DNA of 64,000 nt, taken from contig NZ_JANUDY010000001.1 of assembly GCF_024809975.1 (NCBI RefSeq), forward strand, positions 186,001 through 250,000, written 5' to 3'. The notes below the pieces were generated by a model. That model searched no databases. It saw only the letters and a list, made by a program, of their open reading frames with translations, and was not told the DNA's origin. Both the position numbers and the translations under genes were made by a program. This stretch comes from Comamonas sp. BIGb0152. GTDB lineage: Bacteria > Pseudomonadota > Gammaproteobacteria > Burkholderiales > Burkholderiaceae_C. This document shows, piece after piece, positions 9,283-17,009 of the stretch (the first letter of the stretch is position 1; each line of letters opens with the position of its first letter).

Positions 9283-9367
9283 CTGCAAAAACCCTTTTTG
9301 CAGAGGCGGCCGGCGCAGCGGTTGGCAAGCGCTTCGCGCCCAGCCGTGGCTGGGCCGCCAGCGCTTG
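9283..9367. repeat. Two adjacent hairpins in the recJ/dadA-like intergenic region
   Basis: The first is CTGCAAAAA-ccc-TTTTTGCAG (9283-9303), a perfect 9-bp stem. The second is nested: CAAGCGCT (9326-9333) pairs with AGCGCTTG (9360-9367), enclosing CCCAGCC-gt-GGCTGGG (9339-9354). They lie downstream of recJ and about 85 bp upstream of the DadA-like gene. Possible roles are a recJ terminator, a 5' leader structure or a short repeat element. No coding potential is evident across 9170-9451. Confidence 0.5.
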
Positions 9368-9451
9368 CTGGTTCAGTCAATTCAACTGTTAATTTAATAT
9401 CAGTCATATCCTAGATATTTTCTGGATGTCTGCTATGCACCAAGAAACTCC

Positions 9452-10711
9452 ATGAGCAATATTTCCGTGGCCGTGCTGGGTGCCGGCATGGTCGGCGTTG
9501 CCAGCGCGTTGGCGCTGCAGAAAAAGGGCTTCCGCGTCACCTTGCTCGACCGGCTGGCCCCTGGCGAAGAGACCTCCTACGGCAACGCCGGGGTGATTGC
9601 GCGCAGCTCGCTGATGCCCTTCAACAACCCCGGCCTGTGGTCCAACCTGCCCGTGCTGCTGAAGAACCAGAGCGCCGGCTTCCGCTACCAGGCCCAGTTC
9701 CTGCTGCAGAACCTGGGCTGGGCCGCCCGCTTTGTGGCCCATGCCCGCACCCGCGTGTTTGAGGAAACCACCACCGCGCTCGACAGCCTGATTCGCCTGT
9801 CGATGACCGAACACGCGCAGCTGCTGCGCGCCAGTGGTGCGGCCCACCGCATGCGCGACAACGGCTGGCTGTTCCTCTACCGCCAGTCCGCCGCCTTTGC
9901 CGGTGGCGCGCTGGCGCGTGAGCGCATGGCCCATTTTGGTGTGGCCACCGAGGTGCTGGAGCGCGACCACATCCGCCAGCTGGAGCCGGCCCTCAACCCG
10001 ATTTTTGAGCGCGCGCTCTGGGTCAAGGACACCTGGTCGGTGGACAGCCCCGGCGATGTCGTCAAGGCCTATGCCGAGCTGTTCCGCAAGCAAGGCGGGC
10101 AGTATGCGCAGGCCCGCATCAAAACCGTGGAGCCGCTGGCAGGCAGCCGCTGGCGCATACGCGCCGATGGCGCGCACGATGGCCTGGAGGCCGACCGCGT
10201 GGTGGTGGCCCTGGGCCCCTGGAGCCGCCAGTTCATGGCGACCCTGGGCGTGAAGGTGCCCATGGCCTATGAACGCGGCTACCACATGCATTTCGCGCCG
10301 CCGGCGTCCTGCAATATCTCGCGCCCGGTCTACGACACGGCCGGCGCCTATGTGCTCAGCCCGATGGAGCAAGGCCTGCGCTTGACCAGTGGCGTTGAGC
10401 TGACCGATATCGATGCCCCCGCCAACCCCGTGCAGCTGAGTTTGGCCGAGGCCGCAGCACGCGAGGCGATTGACCTGGGCGAGGCACTGGAGCCCGCCCC
10501 CTGGATGGGCAGCCGGCCCACCTTGCCGGACAGCCGCCCCATCATTGGCGCAATGCCGGGCCAGCGCAACCTCTGGCTGGCCTTTGGCCACCAGCACATT
10601 GGCTTTAGCACGGGGCCCGGCACGGGGGCCATTTTGGCAGCGCTGATGCGCGGGGACGATGCACCGGTCGATGCGCGCCCGTTCCGCGCCGAGCGTTTTC
10701 TCAAGGGTTAA
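9452..10711 (+). CDS. DadA-like FAD-dependent D-amino-acid dehydrogenase
   Basis: 419-residue FAD/NAD(P)-binding oxidoreductase (DAO superfamily). The dinucleotide fold starts at residue 4, VAVLGAGMVGVASALAL, followed by an acidic end of beta-2 (LLDR). The substrate domain contains GYHMHF and, near the C-terminus, the FAD-binding WLAFGHQHIGFSTGPGTG. This pattern fits D-amino-acid dehydrogenases of the DadA group, which pass electrons to the respiratory chain rather than to oxygen. It lies tail-to-tail with an operon encoding an Asp/Glu-type racemase and a polar amino-acid ABC transporter, which supports a role in using D- or racemised amino acids. Exact substrate unknown; glycine or sarcosine oxidase activity is an alternative. 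Confidence 0.85.
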   Translation: MSNISVAVLGAGMVGVASALALQKKGFRVTLLDRLAPGEETSYGNAGVIARSSLMPFNNPGLWSNLPVLLKNQSAGFRYQAQFLLQNLGWAARFVAHARTRVFEETTTALDSLIRLSMTEHAQLLRASGAAHRMRDNGWLFLYRQSAAFAGGALARERMAHFGVATEVLERDHIRQLEPALNPIFERALWVKDTWSVDSPGDVVKAYAELFRKQGGQYAQARIKTVEPLAGSRWRIRADGAHDGLEADRVVVALGPWSRQFMATLGVKVPMAYERGYHMHFAPPASCNISRPVYDTAGAYVLSPMEQGLRLTSGVELTDIDAPANPVQLSLAEAAAREAIDLGEALEPAPWMGSRPTLPDSRPIIGAMPGQRNLWLAFGHQHIGFSTGPGTGAILAALMRGDDAPVDARPFRAERFLKG

Positions 10712-10719
10712 GGCCGCAG

Positions 10720-10742
10720 CGCCCGGGCCGGATGGCCGGGCG
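10720..10742. terminator. Possible shared hairpin between convergent genes
   Basis: CGCCCGG-g-CC (10720-10729) pairs with GGCCGGGCG (10734-10742) around a GGAT loop with one bulged base. It sits exactly between the convergent DadA-like and racemase genes. There is no U-tract on either strand, so factor-independent termination is uncertain. Confidence 0.35.
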
Positions 10743-10751
10743 TGCCAGGCA

Positions 10752-11462
10752 TCAGGCGGGCAAGGCAGCCCAGCGCTGCGCCAGCAGGCTCACCACATCA
10801 TGCACCGGCAGGCCCGTGGCCTGCGCCACGGCATCGCGGTAGACGGGCATATTGGTGCACTCCAGCACCATTGATTCGATCTGCGGATGGGCCTGGCACA
10901 GTGCCACGGCAGCCGCCACCACATCGCGCTCGGCCTGGGCGATATCCATATGCGGGTCATTGCCCAGGATGCGCATCGCAAACTCGCTCTCCGGCGCCAC
11001 CCCTTGCACGGGGGTGCCGGCGGGCACGCCCGCCGCCGCCAGAATGCGCGGCGTGAGGCTAGCCGCTGCGATGGTGACCACGCCAGGGCGCGGCACAGTT
11101 ACGCACTGCAGCAGGCTGGAGCTGACCACCGGCACATCGACGCTGCCCGCCAGCAGATCCTGGTAGGCGGCCAAAAAGCCGCAGCTGGTGGTAATCAGCG
11201 CCGCGCCTGCGGCTTGCAAGGCACGGGCTGCATCGACAAAAGGCTGCACAAAGCGGGGATCGGCCTCGCGCACAATCTTGGCGGGCGATGCGCCTTGCAC
11301 CTTGTGCATCTGCACAGGGATGCCCAGCGCTGCCCAGGTTTGCGGGTTGCCGATGTCCCCGGGCGGGCGCGGAAACTGGGTGTCCAGCATCAGGATGCCG
11401 AGAAACGGTACAGGGGCTGCAGCAGGCACAGCAGGCACCGTCACAGCAGGCGTTGGCAGCAT
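10752..11462 (-). CDS. Aspartate/glutamate racemase-family protein
   Basis: 236-residue PLP-independent racemase-fold protein. Both catalytic cysteines of the superfamily are visible: ITTSCGFLA (Cys near 94) and LECTNMP (Cys near 197). The ordering and spacing fit Asp/Glu/hydantoin racemases. The first ~18 residues are Ala/Pro/Val-rich and the true start could be further in. It is the last gene of the SBP-permease-ATPase-lrp operon, eight bases after the lrp stop. With the DadA-like dehydrogenase facing it, interconversion and oxidation of an imported amino acid is a reasonable inference. Maleate isomerase-type activity cannot be excluded. Confidence 0.82.
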   Translation of the reverse strand: MLPTPAVTVPAVPAAAPVPFLGILMLDTQFPRPPGDIGNPQTWAALGIPVQMHKVQGASPAKIVREADPRFVQPFVDAARALQAAGAALITTSCGFLAAYQDLLAGSVDVPVVSSSLLQCVTVPRPGVVTIAAASLTPRILAAAGVPAGTPVQGVAPESEFAMRILGNDPHMDIAQAERDVVAAAVALCQAHPQIESMVLECTNMPVYRDAVAQATGLPVHDVVSLLAQRWAALPA

Positions 11463-11470
11463 GGCAGGTG

Positions 11471-11941
11471 TCAGTCGAGCAAAGGCAGCGCCGGCAGCGC
11501 GCCTCGGCGGTCGATCTTGCGGCTCAGCACCACCGAGGTGTAGGTCTGGCGGATGCCTTCGATCAAGCCGATGCGGTCCAGCAAGGTATCGAGCTTTTCG
11601 TTGGAATCACAGCGCAAGAAGATCATGTAGTCGTGCTGGCCGGAGACGGCCGAGACCTCCTCCACTTCAGGGATGCTTTCGAGCACCTGCATCACCGCCT
11701 GGGCGGTCTTGGGCATGACGCTGATGCCGCAGTACGCGCGCACGGCCGACTGCTCCAGCTTGGAGCCCAGGCGCACGCCATAGCCGGCAATGACGCCCTC
11801 TTTCTCCAGCCGCGCAATGCGGGCCACCACGGTGGTGCGCGCCAGGTTGAGCTTGCGCGCCAACTTGGCGGTGGATTCGCGCGCATCGGCCTGCAACAGC
11901 GCCAGCAGCTTGCGGTCAATATCGTCGAGTCGAAAATCCAT
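11471..11941 (-). CDS. Lrp/AsnC-family transcriptional regulator
   Basis: 156-residue regulator with the standard layout: N-terminal HTH (about residues 5-60, LDDIDRKLLALLQADAR then TAKLARKLNLARTTVVARI) and C-terminal RAM ligand-binding domain (about 70-150, AVMQVLESIPEVEEVSAVSG and HDYMIFLRC). The position between the transporter ATPase and racemase genes, in the same operon, suggests it responds to the transported amino acid and controls this operon, as local Lrp-type regulators commonly do. Start ATG at 11941 lies 15 bases after the ATPase stop. Confidence 0.92.
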   Translation of the reverse strand: MDFRLDDIDRKLLALLQADARESTAKLARKLNLARTTVVARIARLEKEGVIAGYGVRLGSKLEQSAVRAYCGISVMPKTAQAVMQVLESIPEVEEVSAVSGQHDYMIFLRCDSNEKLDTLLDRIGLIEGIRQTYTSVVLSRKIDRRGALPALPLLD

Positions 11942-11956
11942 AGGTTCCCCTGCTTG

Positions 11957-12730
11957 TTATACGGCGTGGCCGATGATACGGCCCAAAAAGCTGCGCGTGG
12001 CCTCGTGCTGCGGGTTGTCGATCACCTGCGAGGGCGGGCCCTCTTCGACCACCACGCCGTCGCGCATGAAGACCACCTTGTCGGCCACTTCGCGGGCAAA
12101 GGCGATTTCATGGGTCACGAGGATCATGGTCATGCCGTCCTTGGCCAGCGACTGGATCACCTGCAGCACCTCGCCAACCAGCTCGGGGTCGAGGGCCGAG
12201 GTAGCCTCGTCAAACAGCATCACGCTGGGCTGCATGGCCAGCGCGCGGGCGATGGCTACGCGCTGCTTTTGGCCGCCGGAGAGCTGGTCGGGCATCATCT
12301 GGGCGCGCTCGGCCAGGCCCACCTTTTGCAACAGCGCCGTGGCGCGCGCCTGGGCTTCTGCCTTGCTGATGCGCAGCACCGTCAGCGGGCCCTCCATCAC
12401 GTTCTGCAGCACGGTCATGTGCGGGAACAGGTTGAAGTGCTGGAAGACCATGCCGGTGCGGGCGCGAAAGCCCGCCAGCACCTTGTCCTTGGGCAGCTGG
12501 GTTTGCTGGCCGCTGAAGGCCAGCGACTGCGCATCGACCCGCACGTCGCCGCCATCGGGAACGGTCAGCAGGTTGATACAGCGCAGCAAGGTGGACTTGC
12601 CCGAGCCCGAAGGCCCGATCAGGGCCACCACCTGGCCACGATTCACATCCAGGCAGATATCTTTGAGAACTTCGAGCTTGCCAAAGGATTTTTTCAGGCC
12701 ACGAATACAGATGAGCGGTTGGTCTTGCAT
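11957..12730 (-). CDS. Polar amino-acid ABC transporter ATP-binding protein (GlnQ/HisP type)
   Basis: 257-residue ABC ATPase. Walker A is [12 protein letters not shown] (about 38-49), the PAAT-type segment GMVFQHFNLFPHMTVLQNV follows near 91-109, signature [19 protein letters not shown] near 157 and Walker B VMLFDEATSALDPE near 178. These motifs are typical of ATPases that energise import of glutamine, glutamate, histidine or cystine. It is one base from the permease gene upstream, so translational coupling is likely. Confidence 0.94.
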   Translation of the reverse strand: MQDQPLICIRGLKKSFGKLEVLKDICLDVNRGQVVALIGPSGSGKSTLLRCINLLTVPDGGDVRVDAQSLAFSGQQTQLPKDKVLAGFRARTGMVFQHFNLFPHMTVLQNVMEGPLTVLRISKAEAQARATALLQKVGLAERAQMMPDQLSGGQKQRVAIARALAMQPSVMLFDEATSALDPELVGEVLQVIQSLAKDGMTMILVTHEIAFAREVADKVVFMRDGVVVEEGPPSQVIDNPQHEATRSFLGRIIGHAV

Positions 12731-12731
12731 C

Positions 12732-13403
12732 TCAGGCCTCCTTGGCAGCGCTGCCGTGCTCCAGGCGCTTGGCCCACAAAGTCACTGGGAAAAGAATCAG
12801 GAAATAGGTGATGGCGATAAAGGTGTAGACCTCCAGCGGGCGGTAGGTGTCATGCGCGATCACCTGGCCTTGGTAGAGCAGATCGGGCACGGCCAGCACC
12901 ATCAGCAAGGAGGTGTTCTTGAGCTGCAGGATCGACTGGTTGACCAGCGGTGGAATCATCTTGCGGAAAGCCTGGGGCAGGATGATGCGGCGCATCACCT
13001 GGAAACGCGTCATGCCAATCGCTTGGCCGGCCTCGGTCTGGCCGATGTCGGTGGAGATGATGCCGCCCCGGATGATTTCCGAATAAAAGGCACCGCCGTA
13101 GAGTGACAGACACAGAGCGGCCGCTACGGGCGCGCTCATCTCGATACCGGTGAGCACCGGCAGCGCGTAGTAGAACCACACCAGCTGCACGAGCACCGGC
13201 GTGCAGCGGAACACCTCGACAAAGGCGCGCAGCGGCGCTGTGATGATCTTGTTGCTGGACAAACGGCCCAGCCCCGCCACCAGACCGACCGCCAGGCCAC
13301 CGAGCACGCAGATCACGGTAAACAGCAGGGTGTAGCCCACACCGCCGACCAGCAGCATGCGGTACTTCCACAGGAAAGCAAAGTCCCACTCGTACATAAA
13401 CAA
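12732..13403 (-). CDS. Polar amino-acid ABC transporter permease (HisM/GlnP type)
   Basis: 223-residue integral membrane protein with about five helices and the His/Glu/Gln/Arg family signature: VFRCTPVLVQLVWFYYALP (about 64-82) and the EAA loop EAGQAIGMTRFQVMRRIILP (about 133-152). A single permease gene is present, so a homodimeric channel is implied. It follows the binding-protein gene after an 86-bp gap that contains a hairpin, and is followed directly by the ATPase gene. Confidence 0.93.
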   Translation of the reverse strand: MFMYEWDFAFLWKYRMLLVGGVGYTLLFTVICVLGGLAVGLVAGLGRLSSNKIITAPLRAFVEVFRCTPVLVQLVWFYYALPVLTGIEMSAPVAAALCLSLYGGAFYSEIIRGGIISTDIGQTEAGQAIGMTRFQVMRRIILPQAFRKMIPPLVNQSILQLKNTSLLMVLAVPDLLYQGQVIAHDTYRPLEVYTFIAITYFLILFPVTLWAKRLEHGSAAKEA

Positions 13404-13420
13404 TCAACCTTTAACGCAAG

Positions 13421-13456
13421 CACCCCGGGCACAGCGCGGGCGCTGCAGCCGGGGTG
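13421..13456 (-). terminator. Intercistronic hairpin between binding-protein and permease genes
   Basis: CACCCCGG (13421-13428) is the inverse complement of CCGGGGTG (13449-13456), enclosing a further GC-rich stem. It lies in the 86-bp gap after the binding-protein gene. A structure here would be expected to protect or partially terminate the transcript so that the binding protein is made in excess; no strong U-tract follows. Confidence 0.45.
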
Positions 13457-13489
13457 TTTCACATGGGCTCAGCCCACGCGGAGAAACCA

Positions 13490-14329
13490 TCAGAACTTAA
13501 CTTCCTTGGGGAAGGACTCGGCCTTGACGCCAGCGAGCTTTTCCATGTTCTTGAGCACCACGGACTGGATCTCGCCCTTGGCGCGCGACTCATCCAACCA
13601 GGCATTGACGGCGTTCTCGAAATCCTTGTTGGGCTCTTTGCGCAGGCCCACGTTGGTGTTGGCCGTCTCCACCGGCGTGGGCACATACACGGCACCCACA
13701 TCCGGGCGCTTGGCGATCAGCGGCTGCGACAGCAGCACCACCAGCACCTGGCAGTCCGAGCGGCCGGTTTGCACCGACATCGTGGCCGCGCCCGAGCTTT
13801 CCAGACGCGAAATGCTGGCCTTGGGCAGCGCACGCGTGGCGAACTGGTCCTGGTTGGAGCCGATATCGACCACCACCTTGGCATCGGGCGTGTTCAGCTG
13901 CTCCCAGGTTTGCACCGGGGCATGGCCTTTTTTGCAGACGGCCGTGAAGGTGTTGTTGAGCAAAGGCTTGGAGAAGTTGACCACTTCCATGCGCTGGGGC
14001 GTAGGCGCCATCGCAAACATCAGGTCGATCTTGTTGGCCTGCAGATCCAGCACGGCATTGCCCCAGGTGGTCTCGACAAACTTCACGTTCACGCCGAGTT
14101 TCTTGGCCAGGCTCTCGCCAAAGTCAGGGCCAAAGCCTTCCCATTTCTGCGACACCAGGTCCTTGTTGAAATAGGGAATGGCGCCCGCCACGGCACCCAC
14201 GCGCAGCTCCTTGGTGCGCTTGACGCGGTCCATGGTCGACTCACCGCTTTGGGCCAGCGCTGCACCCGCCACCGACACACCCGCCACGACCAGGGCGGCT
14301 GCACCCATCCACTTTTTGACAGAAAACAT
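13490..14329 (-). CDS. Periplasmic amino-acid-binding protein (SBP family 3)
   Basis: 279-residue substrate-binding protein. A Sec signal peptide is clear: KKW, a hydrophobic stretch, then AGAALAQ with cleavage around residue 26. The mature protein starts with the family-3 pattern KELRVGAVAGAIPYF and continues with GFGPDFGESLAKKLGV and NKIDLMFA (substrate-loop region). It is the first gene of the operon racemase-lrp-ATPase-permease-SBP (listed 3' to 5'), with a ~270-bp AT-richer divergent region upstream. The ligand is unknown; the racemase and DadA-like neighbours suggest an acidic or small amino acid. Confidence 0.92.
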   Translation of the reverse strand: MFSVKKWMGAAALVVAGVSVAGAALAQSGESTMDRVKRTKELRVGAVAGAIPYFNKDLVSQKWEGFGPDFGESLAKKLGVNVKFVETTWGNAVLDLQANKIDLMFAMAPTPQRMEVVNFSKPLLNNTFTAVCKKGHAPVQTWEQLNTPDAKVVVDIGSNQDQFATRALPKASISRLESSGAATMSVQTGRSDCQVLVVLLSQPLIAKRPDVGAVYVPTPVETANTNVGLRKEPNKDFENAVNAWLDESRAKGEIQSVVLKNMEKLAGVKAESFPKEVKF

Positions 14330-14441
14330 CTACGTATCCTCTAGACGCAGCGAAAACGGGCTGCGCGACCGTGAAAAACCGACAGTGTATTCCTGTTAAA
14401 AACCCTAGTGAAAAACACAAAACGTCGAGATGCATTGTTAT

Positions 14442-14460
14442 TTTCGTCAAATCGGCGAAA
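14442..14460. promoter_or_regulatory. Imperfect inverted repeat in the SBP/PHP divergent region
   Basis: TTTCG (14442-14446) and CGAAA (14456-14460), with further AT-rich partial symmetry outward (TTGTTA ... AACGACAA), lie about 115 bp upstream of the binding-protein start in the only AT-rich part of the gap 14330-14601. An Lrp-type operator is possible; the match is weak. Confidence 0.25.
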
Positions 14461-14601
14461 CAACGACAATTTAAGGGTTAATACTGACATTTCAGAGACA
14501 GCCGGCCTCAGAAAACCCGAGATACACCTGAGGCTGCGTCCGGTCTGACGCATCCAGCCCAACACGCGGCCTACAATGCCCCGACAACCTTAGCCAATTT
14601 C

Positions 14602-15486
14602 ATGCCAGACATGCTCAACGCCGATCTGCACTGCCACTCCACGTTTTCCGACGGCACCCTGAGCCCGGAAGCGCTGGCGCAGCGTGCGCGTGAGCGGGGC
14701 GTGCAGATCTGGGCGCTGACCGACCATGACGAGGTCAGCGGTCTGGACCGCGCCAGCGCCGCAGCCGCACAGCAGCAACTGGCTTTTCTGAGCGGTGTTG
14801 AAATCTCTGTGAGCTTTGGCCAGACCACCGTGCACATCGTGGGCCTGGGCTTTGACTGGCAGCACACCGGCCTGCGCGCCGGCCTGGCCAGCACGCGCGG
14901 TGGCCGCGAGCAGCGCGCCCGCGATATGGCAGCCGGCCTCGAAAAAGTGGGCATCGGCGGTGCCTACGAAGGGGCGCTGCGCTATGTCGGCAATCCCGAC
15001 CTGATCTCGCGCACCCACTTTGCGCGCTTTCTGGTCGAAACCCGGGTCTGCCGCGATCCGGCCGAGGTCTTCCGCCATTACCTGGTGGAGGGCAAGCCCG
15101 GCTTTGTGCCCCACCGTTGGGCCAAGCTGCAAGATGCGGTGCAGTGGATTGTGGCGGCTGGCGGCATGGCCGTCATCGCACACCCCGCGCGCTACCCTTT
15201 GAATGGCGGTGAGGAGCATGCGCTGTTCACATCCTTCAAGGACTATGGCGGCCAAGGCGTGGAAGTGGTGACCGGCAGCCACTTTGCCCACGAGTACACC
15301 ACCTATGCGGACATGGCCAACAGCTTTGGGCTCTATGCCTCGCGCGGCTGCGATTTTCACAGTCCCGGCGAATCCGGAACCGACTTTGGCGCCCTGCCCC
15401 CGCTGCCCAGCGGCGTCCAGCCTGTGTGGCAAGCGCTGGAGGGGCGCATTCTTTACCCCCAGCACCTGCCGCCGGCCTCCCCCTGA
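14602..15486 (+). CDS. PHP-domain 3',5'-nucleoside bisphosphate phosphatase (TrpH/YciV-like)
   Basis: 294-residue PHP-family phosphoesterase. Metal-binding motifs are visible: NADLHCHSTFSDG (residues 6-18), LTDHDEVSG (about 39-47), a Glu in GVEISV (about 65-70), VIAHPARYP (about 192-200) and GCDFHSPGE (about 249-257). The E. coli homologue removes the 3' phosphate from pAp and acts as a 5'-3' exoribonuclease (RNase AM). Here, as in E. coli, it precedes the yciO-type gene. Start ATG at 14602 (MPDMLNADLH); the ATG at 14611 is an alternative. Confidence 0.9.
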   Translation: MPDMLNADLHCHSTFSDGTLSPEALAQRARERGVQIWALTDHDEVSGLDRASAAAAQQQLAFLSGVEISVSFGQTTVHIVGLGFDWQHTGLRAGLASTRGGREQRARDMAAGLEKVGIGGAYEGALRYVGNPDLISRTHFARFLVETRVCRDPAEVFRHYLVEGKPGFVPHRWAKLQDAVQWIVAAGGMAVIAHPARYPLNGGEEHALFTSFKDYGGQGVEVVTGSHFAHEYTTYADMANSFGLYASRGCDFHSPGESGTDFGALPPLPSGVQPVWQALEGRILYPQHLPPASP

Positions 15487-15519
15487 TGGCCCTGCCCCGA
15501 GGCAGACCACCCCGATCAC

Positions 15520-15549
15520 AAAAGTAAAAGCAAAAGCAAAAGCAAAAGA
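15520..15549 (+). repeat. AAAAG(C/T/A) hexamer repeat, five units, ahead of the YciO gene
   Basis: Five consecutive hexamers (AAAAGT, AAAAGC x3, AAAAGA) occupy 15520-15549 and end six bases before the ATG at 15556. The tract covers the position of the ribosome-binding site; no classical GGAG is present. Such a tract can change unit number by slippage. Confidence 0.7.
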
Positions 15550-15555
15550 AATACC

Positions 15556-16191
15556 ATGGCCCAATACTTTGAGGTTCACCCCGACAACCCCCAGCCGCGT
15601 CTGCTCAAGCAGGCCGCCGCCATGCTCAAGCAGGGCGGTATCCTGGCCGTCCCCACCGACTCCAGCTACGCCTTTGTCTGCGCGCTGGACAACAAACAGG
15701 TGGTGGATCGCCTGCGCCGAATCCGCCAGATCGATGACAAGCGCATGCTCACCTTGCTGTGCTGCGACCTGTCCCAGCTGGCCAGCTACGCGATGGTGGA
15801 TAACCACCAGTTCCGCATCCTCAAGTTGGGCACGCCCGGGCCCTTCACTTTTATTCTGGACGCCACCAAAGAGGTGCCGCGCCGCATCAGCCACCCCTCG
15901 CGCAAGACCATCGGCCTGCGCGTGCCCGACAACAAGGGCCTGCTGATGCTGCTGGAGCTGCACGGTGAGCCGCTGCTGTCCACCACCTTGATCCCGCCAG
16001 GCGAGACCGAACCCCTCAATGACCCGGAAGAGATCCGCGAGCGCTTTGAATCGCAGATCGAGCTTGTGGTCAATGCCGGGCCTTGCCCGCTGGAGCCCAC
16101 GACCATCGTGGACCTGACCCCCATGGGCACGGGTGGCGCACCGGTCATCGTGCGCGAAGGCCGGGGGCCGCTCGCGCAACTGGGCTTGTAG
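15556..16191 (+). CDS. YciO-type Sua5/YrdC-family protein (L-threonylcarbamoyladenylate synthase-like)
   Basis: 211-residue protein of the YrdC-like fold. Characteristic segments are GGILAVPTDSSYAFVCAL (nucleotide/threonine pocket), KRMLTLLCCDLSQLASYA, PGPFTFILDATKEVPRR and the KTIGLRVPDN loop. The sequence and its partner, the PHP gene upstream, fit the YciO branch rather than TsaC itself. YciO proteins bind RNA and may have weak or distinct threonylcarbamoyl-AMP activity, so an essential t6A role should not be assumed. It is probably cotranscribed with the PHP gene across a 69-bp gap. Confidence 0.88.
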   Translation: MAQYFEVHPDNPQPRLLKQAAAMLKQGGILAVPTDSSYAFVCALDNKQVVDRLRRIRQIDDKRMLTLLCCDLSQLASYAMVDNHQFRILKLGTPGPFTFILDATKEVPRRISHPSRKTIGLRVPDNKGLLMLLELHGEPLLSTTLIPPGETEPLNDPEEIRERFESQIELVVNAGPCPLEPTTIVDLTPMGTGGAPVIVREGRGPLAQLGL

Positions 16192-16203
16192 AGCGCCCTG
16201 CCC

Positions 16204-16226
16204 GCCTCCATCTACGCGATGGAGGC
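16204..16226 (+). terminator. Hairpin after the YciO gene
   Basis: GCCTCCAT (16204-16211) and ATGGAGGC (16219-16226) form a perfect 8-bp stem with a 7-base loop, 13 bases after the stop codon. No U-run follows, so it is only a possible terminator. Confidence 0.35.
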
Positions 16227-16307
16227 CCTTGGTGAATCTGTTAGGCTTGGCCGCTCGCTTGCGTGCCCTGCGGCCGCGGTTTTCTCCAGTTTTGCGACAA
16301 TCGATCC

Positions 16308-16964
16308 GTGAACCCTGACCTGATCCAAAACATTCTGATCTTTGCCCTGCCCGTGTTGTTTGCCATCACGGTGCACGAGGCTGCCCATGGCTATGTGGCG
16401 CGCCACTATGGTGACAACACCGCCTATATGCTGGGGCGCATCACCCTCAACCCGTTCAAGCACATCGATCCCATCGGCACCATCGTGATGCCGCTGGTGC
16501 TGTACTTTGCCACCAGCGGTGCTTTTGTGTTTGGCTATGCCAAGCCGGTGCCGGTGAACTTTGGCAACCTGCGCAACCCCAAGCGCGACATGATCTGGGT
16601 GGCACTGGCCGGCCCGCTGACCAATTTCGCTCAGGCCATCATCTGGGCACTGCTGCTGGGTGTGTTGGCGGTTTCCGGTGTGCAAGAGCCGTTTTTCATC
16701 AAGATGTGCTATGCGGGCATCTCGGTGAATCTGGTGATGTGGGCCCTCAATCTGTTTCCCCTTCCACCGCTTGACGGTGGCCGCGTGCTGGTGGGCCTGC
16801 TGCCCTACAAGCAGGCCGTGCTGGTCTCCAAGATGGAGCCCTATGGTTTCTTTATCGTCATGGGCCTGATCATCAGCGGCGTGCTCGGCACCATTTGGAT
16901 GACCCCCTTGATCAGCGTGGGCCGCAGTCTGATCAGCCTGATTTTGCTGCCGTTCACGGGCTGA
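16308..16964 (+). CDS. Site-2 protease-family membrane metalloprotease (M50, short form)
   Basis: 218-residue polytopic membrane protein. The zinc motif HEAAH lies near residues 23-27 in helix 1 (TVHEAAHGYVARHYGD), and the second motif NLFPLPPLDGGRVL near 148-161 supplies the third ligand. There is no PDZ domain and length matches the compact group-3 S2P family, so it is not RseP. Start is the GTG at 16308 (VNPDLIQN), since the upstream extension looks non-coding. It precedes trpS by 45 bp, an arrangement common in Burkholderiales. The cleavage substrate is unknown. Confidence 0.9.
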   Translation: MNPDLIQNILIFALPVLFAITVHEAAHGYVARHYGDNTAYMLGRITLNPFKHIDPIGTIVMPLVLYFATSGAFVFGYAKPVPVNFGNLRNPKRDMIWVALAGPLTNFAQAIIWALLLGVLAVSGVQEPFFIKMCYAGISVNLVMWALNLFPLPPLDGGRVLVGLLPYKQAVLVSKMEPYGFFIVMGLIISGVLGTIWMTPLISVGRSLISLILLPFTG

Positions 16965-17009
16965 GGCCCGGCAAGCGCTCGCACCCGTCTTTATTGCGAT
17001 TTTCCCGTT

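Noticed and set aside
9213..9407. 64-residue minus-strand ORF in the recJ/dadA-like gap
   Set aside because: It spans the two hairpins, lacks a ribosome-binding site and has no coding-like composition.
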